This document shows, in pieces, positions 1-5,778 of a stretch of DNA of 7,240 nucleotides. Source of the DNA: DATMBL01 sp050735975 (GTDB lineage Bacteria > Desulfobacterota > Binatia > UBA9968); assembly GCA_050735975.1 (NCBI GenBank), contig JBOHVS010000398.1:1-7240 (forward strand), in the 5' to 3' direction. A program made the position numbers and the translations under genes. Numbering within the stretch: the first letter of the stretch is position 1; each line of letters begins with the position of its first letter. The notes under the pieces are model-generated. The model was given only the letters and a program-made list of their open reading frames with translations. It was not told where the DNA came from and did not search any database.

Positions 1-1
1 T

Positions 2-217
2 ATTCCGGAGCTCATTACGGTACTGGTGCAATCGGCCGGAGGAGTGGGCCCGCTAGATTCCAAACCCATCGGCGAATTCGCCAATAACGCGCCTCCGGCC
101 GCTATCGCGAACGCCGTGGCGGACGCAGCCGGCGTGAGGCTGTTCGAATTGCCCGTAACTGCCGAGAAGATTTATCGCGCTCTCAAGACTGACAGAACCG
201 TGAGTCGGAGGATTTAA
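2..217 (+). CDS. Molybdopterin-binding large subunit of a xanthine dehydrogenase-family oxidase, C-terminal fragment
   Basis: The reading frame is open from the window edge and ends in TAA at 215-217, giving the last 71 residues of a longer protein. The segment reads KPIGEF, then NNAPPAAIANAVADAAGVRL and FELPVTAEKIYRAL. This matches the C-terminal end of the molybdenum-cofactor domain in xanthine dehydrogenase, aldehyde oxidase and aerobic CO dehydrogenase large subunits, which usually reads KGxGE, then PAAIANAxxDAxGxR, then LPxTxExxxxAL. The Glu of the GE pair (codon 74-76) corresponds to the family's catalytic glutamate at the Mo centre. Such enzymes hydroxylate heterocycles, aldehydes or other C-H substrates with water and normally partner with FAD and 2Fe-2S subunits, expected upstream of this window. 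The substrate cannot be told from the fragment. A GTG at 26 is internal, not a start. Confidence 0.85.
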   Translation: MPELITVLVQSAGGVGPLDSKPIGEFANNAPPAAIANAVADAAGVRLFELPVTAEKIYRALKTDRTVSRRI

Positions 218-364
218 TAGTAGACGGCCGGCGCACGTCTCGTGTCACCATTGACTTTCATGTTTTTAGTACGATAGGTTCCGGTACAGCGAAGCTCCGC
301 TGAATGTCAAACAACGATCATTTTTTTCGCCCGTCTTCGTACGGTCGTTTCGGATGCTCACTGC

Positions 365-371
365 AAGGAGG
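365..371 (+). promoter_or_regulatory. Shine-Dalgarno of the first binding-protein gene
   Basis: AAGGAGG lies 7 bases before the ATG at 379. It selects this start over the in-frame ATG at 304, which has no comparable purine tract and would add 25 polar residues in front of the signal peptide. Confidence 0.8.
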
Positions 372-378
372 ATTAACC

Positions 379-1452
379 ATGTGGCCGAACGCGTTGACGC
401 CGATAGGACTTGGTAGGCTTACCCTTCGGGCGGTAGTTGCCTTGATATTTTGTTGGCCGGCTTCCGTCCTTTCGCAAACTCCCTTTTACGAAGGCAAGAC
501 GATTACGATCATTCAAGCGACGTCGCCCGGCGGCTCTTCCGACATGATGACGCGGTCGGTCCTGCCGTTTTTAAAAAAACATATTCCCGGTGAGCCGACC
601 ATAGTATCCGAATACATGCCGGGCGGAGGAGGAACCAAGGCTGCCAATCATATTTTTAAGAACGCCAAGCCCGATGGGCTCACGATAGGACGCATCGGCG
701 GAGGTCTGGTAGCCAATGCGGTTCTCGGAGAAAAGGGTGTTTTGTATGACCTCGATAAGCTGATCTATTTGGGCTCGGCGCACAGCACTTACCACTGGGC
801 TTTCCTGACCCGGCGGGAAGCCGGATTGAAAACCATCGATGACCTTCGTTCGGCTTCCGGGCTGAGAATCGGCGCCCAGTCCGTGGGTCATTCAATCTAC
901 TTCGTCGGCCGCCTGTTTGCGTATCTAATCGGGTTCAAGGAGCCAAAATTTGTCGTCGGCTACTCCGGAACCGAGCTCGACGCCGCATTGATCCGCGGAG
1001 AAATAGACGGCCGCATCAACAACGCCGACACCGTGCTGACACGAAGCGCGGAACTGTTAAAGAAAGGCTCCCTCGATCTCCATGTCATTATGGAAGTCCC
1101 GAAAGGTTTCAAGCATCATTATTTTTCGCGCTTGCCGGAAATTGCCGAGTTTGCCAAGTCGGAAAAGGAGCGCAGGCTCTTGGGCATGGTGCGCGCTTTT
1201 AGACAGTTCGGTTCCCCCTTCATTTTACCGCCCGGAACTCCGAGAGAACAGGTAAAAATTCTGCAAGCGGCCATGGTCAAGACGTTTAACGATCCGGAGT
1301 TTCCCAAAGAATACAAGAAATTGACCGGCGACGACGCGTCGCCCCTCATGCCGGAAGACATGGAAAAAGCGCTAAAAGACCTCCCCCGCGATCCGGAGAC
1401 TGTCGCGCTTTTTCAAAAACTCAACGCCGCCGGACCGTTGCCGGCGCGTTAG
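379..1452 (+). CDS. TctC/Bug-like periplasmic solute-binding protein, paralogue 1
   Basis: This is a 357-residue exported protein of the tripartite tricarboxylate transporter receptor (TctC/Bug) class, expected to bind a small organic anion in the periplasm. Residues 1-32 form a Sec signal peptide with a hydrophobic core at about 18-31 and probable cleavage after SVLS, just before QTPFYEGKT. Family landmarks are the first ligand loop (SPGGSSD, 49-55), EYMPGGGG (78-85, in place of the VENRPGAGG usual in Bug proteins), PDGLTIG (98-104) and GAQSVGH (165-171). It differs from its three paralogues in having SSDMMTR where they have TGDxRV(R/K). It ends in AAGPLPAR. It is the first of four tandem paralogues and is separated from the next by 119 bp. 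The class assignment is firm; the ligand is unknown, and many Bug proteins have no dedicated permease nearby. Confidence 0.85.
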   Translation: MWPNALTPIGLGRLTLRAVVALIFCWPASVLSQTPFYEGKTITIIQATSPGGSSDMMTRSVLPFLKKHIPGEPTIVSEYMPGGGGTKAANHIFKNAKPDGLTIGRIGGGLVANAVLGEKGVLYDLDKLIYLGSAHSTYHWAFLTRREAGLKTIDDLRSASGLRIGAQSVGHSIYFVGRLFAYLIGFKEPKFVVGYSGTELDAALIRGEIDGRINNADTVLTRSAELLKKGSLDLHVIMEVPKGFKHHYFSRLPEIAEFAKSEKERRLLGMVRAFRQFGSPFILPPGTPREQVKILQAAMVKTFNDPEFPKEYKKLTGDDASPLMPEDMEKALKDLPRDPETVALFQKLNAAGPLPAR

Positions 1453-1464
1453 CGGCGGAATCTC

Positions 1465-1477
1465 CTGTTGACAACAG
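1465..1477 (+). repeat. 13-bp palindrome between binding-protein genes 1 and 2
   Basis: CTGTTG-A-CAACAG has perfect 6-base arms around a single central A. It starts 13 bases after the stop of paralogue 1. One-base spacing cannot form a hairpin in RNA, so if it has a function it would be a protein-binding dyad. No regulator gene is visible, and a dyad of this size can occur by chance. Confidence 0.25.
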
Positions 1478-1561
1478 ATCGCCGAAAACCGAGTTCGATA
1501 CGCGTAAAATTGACTGCAAGATCGAGAGCGAGACCGTGAGAACAGCGGATCTAAAGCAAAC

Positions 1562-1566
1562 GGAGG
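1562..1566 (+). promoter_or_regulatory. Shine-Dalgarno of the second binding-protein gene
   Basis: GGAGG lies 5 bases before the ATG at 1572 and supports that start over the in-frame GTG at 1536. The GTG would place 12 charged or polar residues ahead of a normal signal peptide. Confidence 0.75.
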
Positions 1567-1571
1567 ATGAT

Positions 1572-2651
1572 ATGAATTCCTTTCGAGGCTGGTCGCAGAG
1601 CACGGGGATCAGAGCGCTCAGTGCAATCGCGATGATTGTTTTCTGGATGCTGCCAGTGAACGTCCATGCGCAAAAGTCGGTCTTTCAGGGCAAGACCGTG
1701 ACTATTCTACACGGTCGCGATCCGGGTGGGACGGGAGACGTACGGGTGAGGTCCATGGTGCCTTATCTGCAAAAATACATTCCAGGAAATCCAACCATCG
1801 TCATGGAGTACATGCCCGGCGGCGGCAGTCGAAAGGCTGCCAATCATCTTTTTCAATTAAATTCCGCCGATGGGCTGATCATCGGCAATCTGAGTTCGGG
1901 CATGGTTTCCGCTGCGGTGCTGGGAGAGAAGGGCGTCTTATATGAACTCAATAAATTTTTCTATCTGGGTTCGCCCTTCAGTAGCCACATCGCAGTGTTT
2001 GTAACTCGAAAGGCGGCCGGTTTGAACACCCTAGAAAAACTCAAGGCAGCCTCCGGGATCAGAGTCGGAGGCCAATCTGTTGGTTTCTCCGTCTACAACG
2101 AGGCGCGCCTTTTTGCTTACATGCTCGACCTCAAAGAACCAAGGTTTGTTACCGGATACGGAGGCCGTGAGCTCGATGTGGCCTTGGAGAGTGGTGAGGT
2201 TGACGCCCGGTCGAGCGCCGCAGATTCCATGGTGAAGCGCAACCGCGAATGGCTGGAAAAGGGCCTGGTTGACTTTCACGCAACGATCGAAGTGCCAAAA
2301 GGGGAAAAGCATCCTCGTTTTGCCGAAGTGCCCGAGTTAGAAAGCTTCACCCGGTCTGAGATGGATCGTAGAATCATGACGCTGCAGCGTGCTTTTAGAG
2401 TGACCGGACAGCCGTTTGTCCTGCCACCAAGCACGCCTAAGGATCGCGTCAAGATCCTTCAGGAAGCTTTTCTAAAAACTTATCAGGATCCAGCATTTCA
2501 CAAAGACTACAAAAAGTTCACCAACGATGATCCTACACCGCTGATGCCTGCAAATCATCAATCAACTATTCAAAATATTCCCCGTGATCGCGAAGTAGTT
2601 GAAATATTCAATAAAATCATCGGCGCGGGCCCGCTACCACCCCGCCGGTAG
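1572..2651 (+). CDS. TctC/Bug-like periplasmic solute-binding protein, paralogue 2
   Basis: This 359-residue protein has a signal peptide: arginine-containing n-region, hydrophobic core at about 15-29, and a canonical VHA cleavage site after residue 33, before QKSVFQGKT. Landmarks are DPGGTGD (50-56), EYMPGGGSRKAANH (79-92) and the segment GGQSVGFSVYNEARLF (166-181). The usual PDG turn is changed to ADGLIIG (99-105). It most resembles paralogue 3: both share RVGGQSVGFSxYNEARLF and KYIPGNPTIVMEYMPGGGS, and some of the matching DNA is nearly identical. The gene ends GAGPLPPRR. Its TAG stop overlaps the Shine-Dalgarno of the next gene, so genes 2 and 3 are almost certainly co-translated from one message. 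The predicted role is high-affinity capture of an organic acid or related small molecule in the periplasm; the ligand is not identifiable. Confidence 0.85.
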   Translation: MNSFRGWSQSTGIRALSAIAMIVFWMLPVNVHAQKSVFQGKTVTILHGRDPGGTGDVRVRSMVPYLQKYIPGNPTIVMEYMPGGGSRKAANHLFQLNSADGLIIGNLSSGMVSAAVLGEKGVLYELNKFFYLGSPFSSHIAVFVTRKAAGLNTLEKLKAASGIRVGGQSVGFSVYNEARLFAYMLDLKEPRFVTGYGGRELDVALESGEVDARSSAADSMVKRNREWLEKGLVDFHATIEVPKGEKHPRFAEVPELESFTRSEMDRRIMTLQRAFRVTGQPFVLPPSTPKDRVKILQEAFLKTYQDPAFHKDYKKFTNDDPTPLMPANHQSTIQNIPRDREVVEIFNKIIGAGPLPPRR

Positions 2652-2655
2652 GAGG
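2651..2655 (+). promoter_or_regulatory. Shine-Dalgarno of the third binding-protein gene, overlapping the stop of the second
   Basis: TAGGAGG at 2649-2655 serves as both the TAG stop of paralogue 2 (2649-2651) and the ribosome-binding site for the ATG at 2661. The spacing is 5 bases. This layout suggests translational coupling. Confidence 0.75.
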
Positions 2656-2660
2656 CTGAT

Positions 2661-3743
2661 ATGAAATTTACGCGACGTTTCGCAAACACTCCTAGGCCCC
2701 CCCTGGTCTGGCCCCTTGTGATGGTATTCGTTTGGCTAATTGCCGGTCAAGTCTACGCGCAAACGCCCTTTTTCCAGGGAAAAACCATCACGATCATCCA
2801 GGGCCGGGGACCCGGCGGCACTGGAGATCTTCGGGTCAGGGCTCTCGTTCCCTTTCTACAAAAATACATACCTGGGAATCCAACCATCGTGATGGAATAC
2901 ATGCCTGGCGGAGGCAGCCGTAAGGCGGCAAATCATGTCTACAGATCAGCGCGCCCCGACGGACTCACTATCGGCAACCTGAGCGCCGGCATGGTTTCCT
3001 TGGCAGTGCTCGGAGAATCAGGGATTTTGTACGACATCGACAAGTTTCACTATTTAGGTTCCGCTTACAGCACCTATCATTCGGTATTCATAAGCCGGAA
3101 GGAGGCCGGTTTCGACAGCCTGGATAAACTTCGGGCGGCCTCCGGGATCAGAGTCGGCGGCCAATCCGTTGGTTTTTCCACCTATAACGAAGCGCGGCTC
3201 TTCTCTTACATACTCGGCGTTCGGGAGCCACGATTTGTGACAGGCTTTTCCGGGCCCGAGCTCGACCCGGCTTTGATGCGCGGGGAAATCGATGCTCGCT
3301 CAACCGGCCCCGATAGCCTTCTTCAGCGTAACCGGGAGTGGCTTGATAAAGGCTTGATCAATATTCACGCGATCATGGAAACTCCCAAGGGAGAGAAGCA
3401 TCCGCATCCTCTGTTTAAGAAGCTTCCGGTGCTCGAAAATCTGGCGACATCCGATAGGAACCGTAAATTACTAGCTTTGCAGCGCGCCTTTAGAGTTGCC
3501 GGATCGCCTTTTGTGCTTCCACCCGCTACGCCGAAAGACCGCGTAAAGATTCTTCAGGAAGGCTTTCGCAAAACCTTCAAGGATCCCGAATTCTTCAAGG
3601 AGTATAATAAATTAACCGGCGACGAACCCTCGCCTCTTTTACCTGAAAATCATGAAGCGGCGATCAAAGAGATCCCGCGCGATGCGGAAACCATTGAGCT
3701 TTTCAAGAAACTTGTGGGCGCGGGACCTCTTCCATCTCGTTGA
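2661..3743 (+). CDS. TctC/Bug-like periplasmic solute-binding protein, paralogue 3
   Basis: This 360-residue protein starts only 9 bases after paralogue 2. The signal peptide has the basic n-region MKFTRR, a hydrophobic core at about 15-28 and a VYA cleavage site after residue 33, before QTPFFQGKT. Landmarks are GPGGTGDLRVR (50-60), KYIPGNPTIVMEYMPGGGS (68-86), PDGLTIG (99-105) and GGQSVGFSTYNEARLF (166-181). It is the closest relative of paralogue 2 in this window and keeps the standard PDG turn that paralogue 2 lacks. A two-residue insertion (KHPHPLFKKLP against KHPRFAEVP) distinguishes it near residue 250. It ends GAGPLPSR. The fold is two-lobed and the predicted location periplasmic. No membrane subunit (TctA or TctB) is seen next to it, so its partner is unknown. 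Confidence 0.87.
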   Translation: MKFTRRFANTPRPPLVWPLVMVFVWLIAGQVYAQTPFFQGKTITIIQGRGPGGTGDLRVRALVPFLQKYIPGNPTIVMEYMPGGGSRKAANHVYRSARPDGLTIGNLSAGMVSLAVLGESGILYDIDKFHYLGSAYSTYHSVFISRKEAGFDSLDKLRAASGIRVGGQSVGFSTYNEARLFSYILGVREPRFVTGFSGPELDPALMRGEIDARSTGPDSLLQRNREWLDKGLINIHAIMETPKGEKHPHPLFKKLPVLENLATSDRNRKLLALQRAFRVAGSPFVLPPATPKDRVKILQEGFRKTFKDPEFFKEYNKLTGDEPSPLLPENHEAAIKEIPRDAETIELFKKLVGAGPLPSR

Positions 3744-3756
3744 CAAGAGGTCTGAG

Positions 3757-3764
3757 AAAAGGAG
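3757..3764 (+). promoter_or_regulatory. Shine-Dalgarno of the fourth binding-protein gene
   Basis: AAAAGGAG lies 7 bases before the ATG at 3772. It supports this start over the in-frame ATG at 3652, which lies inside paralogue 3 and would add 40 arginine- and lysine-rich residues before the signal peptide. Confidence 0.8.
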
Positions 3765-3771
3765 ATCATTC

Positions 3772-4833
3772 ATGATAACTTACACAATCAGATTGCCACG
3801 GACCGCTCTATTATTTGGAGCACTATGCTGGCTGTTCCCGGCTCACGCGCGCGCCCAAAATGACTTTTACAAGGACAAGACCGTAACGCTGGTCGCGACC
3901 ACGGCTCCAGGTGGAACGGGAGATCTCCGCGTAAAAGCCATGGCTCCCTTCCTGAAAAAACATATCCCCGGAAATCCGACGGTTGTCATCGAGTATATGG
4001 ACGGAGGAGGCGGCCGCAAAGGGGCAAATCACATCTATAATTCGGTTCGCCCGGACGGGCTTACAATAGGGGCGGCGAGTGGCGCAATCGTAGGCTTGGC
4101 CATCATGCGGGAAATGGGCGTCTCTTACGATGTCGATAAATTTATTTATCTCGGGACGCCGGAGAGTGAAAATCATTATGTCATCTACACAAGAAAAGAT
4201 CTGGGTCTCACCAACTTGGAGAAACTACAAGCAGCATCGGGCATCCGGATCGGCGCCCAGTCGGTTGGTCATGTCTCTTATATAGCCGGAAGACTCTTCG
4301 CTTACTTTCTAAATCTAAAGGACCCGAAGTTCATCGCGGGCTACACTTCCCACGAGGTGGACGTAGCCCTGGTGAGTGGAGAGCTCGACGCGAGAGCTAA
4401 TAATGCGACATCGGTCTTGCGCCGAAATCCCGATTGGCTGGACAAAGGCCTGATGAATTTTCATTCCATCATGGAAGTTCCGCTGGGAGATAAACATCCC
4501 CGCCTCGGTCACCTTCCCGAGATAGGAAGCTTCGCCAAGACTGAAAGGGAGAAGAAACTTATGGCCCTTTGGCGCGCGTTTAGAGGCGTGGGATCGCCCT
4601 ACATCTTGCCTCCGGGAACACCCAAAGATAGGGTGGAAATTCTCAAGGAGGCGATGCGCAAAACATTCAAAGATCCCGAATTCGCCGGCCACTTCAAGAA
4701 AACCGTAGCCACGGATGCTTCTCCTCTGGGGCCGGCCGAGTTAAACAAAGTAGTCACCGAGATTCCGCGGGATGCGGAGCTCATGGAACTGCTCAGAAAG
4801 TTTTCGGGACCAAACCCGCTGCCTCCGCGGTAG
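3772..4833 (+). CDS. TctC/Bug-like periplasmic solute-binding protein, paralogue 4
   Basis: This 353-residue protein has a signal peptide with a hydrophobic core at about 11-24 and a clean ARA cleavage site after residue 28, before QNDFYKDKT. Landmarks are APGGTGDLRVK (45-55), EYMDGGGGRKGANH (74-87), PDGLTIG (94-100) and GAQSVGH (161-167). The GAQSVGH signature and the following GRLFAY match paralogue 1 rather than its neighbour paralogue 3. It is the only paralogue with Asp instead of Pro in EYM(P)GGG, which puts a negative charge in the predicted ligand loop. The C-terminus is GPNPLPPR, a variant of the GPLPxR end shared by the others. It starts 28 bases after paralogue 3 and is likely in the same transcript. 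The ligand is unknown. Confidence 0.85.
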   Translation: MITYTIRLPRTALLFGALCWLFPAHARAQNDFYKDKTVTLVATTAPGGTGDLRVKAMAPFLKKHIPGNPTVVIEYMDGGGGRKGANHIYNSVRPDGLTIGAASGAIVGLAIMREMGVSYDVDKFIYLGTPESENHYVIYTRKDLGLTNLEKLQAASGIRIGAQSVGHVSYIAGRLFAYFLNLKDPKFIAGYTSHEVDVALVSGELDARANNATSVLRRNPDWLDKGLMNFHSIMEVPLGDKHPRLGHLPEIGSFAKTEREKKLMALWRAFRGVGSPYILPPGTPKDRVEILKEAMRKTFKDPEFAGHFKKTVATDASPLGPAELNKVVTEIPRDAELMELLRKFSGPNPLPPR

Positions 4834-4920
4834 CCCATTGCCATCGACCCGGAAAGGTTCACTGTTCGAGACCGCTGTTTCACTATGAATAATCCGGGTA
4901 GGTCGAGCACCTCCTCCATG

Positions 4921-4967
4921 TCACACTCGAGCGGAGCCGCGATTTGAGCAAGCGCTCCGCGCTGTGA
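4921..4967 (+). repeat. Interrupted inverted repeat in the gap before the SDR gene
   Basis: The arms are TCACA (4921-4925) and GCGGAGC (4931-4937), answered by GCTCCGC (4954-4960) and TGTGA (4963-4967). The inner 7-bp stem is perfect with a 16-base loop; the outer 5-bp stem is reached across unequal internal gaps of 5 and 2 bases. No run of T follows directly, so it is not a standard intrinsic terminator. It could be an RNA stem-loop or operator separating the binding-protein block from the enzyme block. Confidence 0.35.
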
Positions 4968-4999
4968 ATGTTTGCGGGTTGGGTTTTAAATTCAATTAA

Positions 5000-5005
5000 G
5001 AGGAG
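5000..5005 (+). promoter_or_regulatory. Shine-Dalgarno supporting a GTG start for the SDR gene
   Basis: GAGGAG lies 8 bases before the GTG at 5014. This supports GTG initiation, since the conserved SDR N-terminus begins at once (LENKIVIVTGSGQGIG) and no ATG is available in frame at that point. Confidence 0.7.
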
Positions 5006-5013
5006 ATCGAATC

Positions 5014-5742
5014 GTGCTTGAGAATAAAATCGTTATTGTGACGGGTAGCGGGCAGGGCATCGGGCGACATGCGGCGAAGACGTTTGCGCAAGAGAAAGCT
5101 AAAGTGGTTATCGCCGATTTCAACCAGGAGGGCGCCCGAAAGACAGCCGGTGAGCTTGGACAGGTGACGGACACATTGGCGGTTCACGTCGATGTTCGCG
5201 ACGAAGATAGTGTAAAGCGAATGGTCGACCAGGCCATAAGCCGGTTCGGCCAAATCGACGTTCTCGTAAACAACGCCGCCATCGTGCCGCACTTCGCCTG
5301 GGGCATTCCCCGTTGGCCGCGGATCGGCGACATGCCGAAAGATTTTTGGGATCGCGTCATCCAGACCAATCTCAATGGCACCTTTCTCTGCACGAAACAT
5401 GTTTTGCCGCACATGGAAAAGAGGAAATCAGGCCACGTTATTAACCTCTATGGAGGCGGAGGGATAAAGCCCGCAGGCGCTTGCGCCTATATGGCTACAA
5501 AAGACGCCATCAGAACCTTCACGCGCTACGTCGCCGAAGAAGCAAGAGACTCCAATGTTTGCGTGGTGATCTTTTCGCCGCGCGTTCCCATCGTAACCGA
5601 GAGCGCTCCCCAGGAGGCGTTCACGCGTTTGCCGGGACCGGAAATTTTGGGCCAGGGATTTGTTCTAGCGGCTCAACTGCCGATGGCGCAGAGCGGCGAG
5701 ATTTTTTCGTATCAGGATGGCACGCTGGTGAATGAGGCCTGA
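5014..5742 (+). CDS. SDR-family NAD(P)-dependent oxidoreductase with an altered catalytic serine
   Basis: This 242-residue classical short-chain dehydrogenase/reductase has a single Rossmann domain and is cytoplasmic. Motifs in order are TGSGQGIG (10-17, dinucleotide binding), Asp35 at the end of strand 2 (suggesting NAD rather than NADP), the Asp60 region, NNAA (86-89), Asn119 in QTNLNGTF, and YMATK (159-163) carrying catalytic Tyr159 and Lys163. The serine of the usual INLS/NISS motif is replaced: the protein reads INLYGGGG (143-150), with Tyr146 exactly 13 residues before Tyr159. The post-catalytic segment is FSPRVP rather than the common SPGxxxT. Translation begins at GTG. The gene lies 36 bases before an amidohydrolase gene, which suggests that both act on the same compound, with this enzyme oxidising an alcohol or reducing a ketone. 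The family is certain. The substrate, and whether full activity is kept without the serine, are not. Confidence 0.88.
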   Translation: MLENKIVIVTGSGQGIGRHAAKTFAQEKAKVVIADFNQEGARKTAGELGQVTDTLAVHVDVRDEDSVKRMVDQAISRFGQIDVLVNNAAIVPHFAWGIPRWPRIGDMPKDFWDRVIQTNLNGTFLCTKHVLPHMEKRKSGHVINLYGGGGIKPAGACAYMATKDAIRTFTRYVAEEARDSNVCVVIFSPRVPIVTESAPQEAFTRLPGPEILGQGFVLAAQLPMAQSGEIFSYQDGTLVNEA

Positions 5743-5778
5743 GCAGAGCAGTCTTTCCCGCACGTTTCGGGGTTTTCC

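Noticed and set aside
222..240. AGACG...CGTCT stem-loop just after the Mo-hydroxylase stop codon
   Set aside because: It is only a 5-bp stem with a 9-base loop and no T-run follows, so it is not convincing as a terminator.
251..280. Promoter-like TTGACT (251-256) with TAGGTT (275-280), 18-base spacing
   Set aside because: The -10 element matches the consensus at only three of six positions, so it is too weak to annotate, although a promoter in this 161-bp gap is plausible.
288..301. Imperfect palindrome AGCGAAGCTCCGCT upstream of the first binding protein
   Set aside because: It is short and imperfect (12 of 14 positions symmetric) and not repeated elsewhere in the window.
304..378. Possible 25-residue N-terminal extension of the first binding protein from the ATG at 304
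   Set aside because: No Shine-Dalgarno precedes 304, the added residues are polar, and the ATG at 379 has AAGGAGG at ideal spacing and begins a normal signal peptide.
3652..3771. Possible 40-residue extension of paralogue 4 overlapping paralogue 3
   Set aside because: The extension is the out-of-frame reading of the paralogue 3 C-terminus, is unusually basic, and would bury the signal peptide. The ATG at 3772 has a strong ribosome-binding site.
4599..5412. Minus-strand open frames opposite paralogue 4 and the SDR gene
   Set aside because: They lie opposite well-supported genes, show no recognisable motif or ribosome-binding site, and are explained as antisense shadows of codon-biased DNA.
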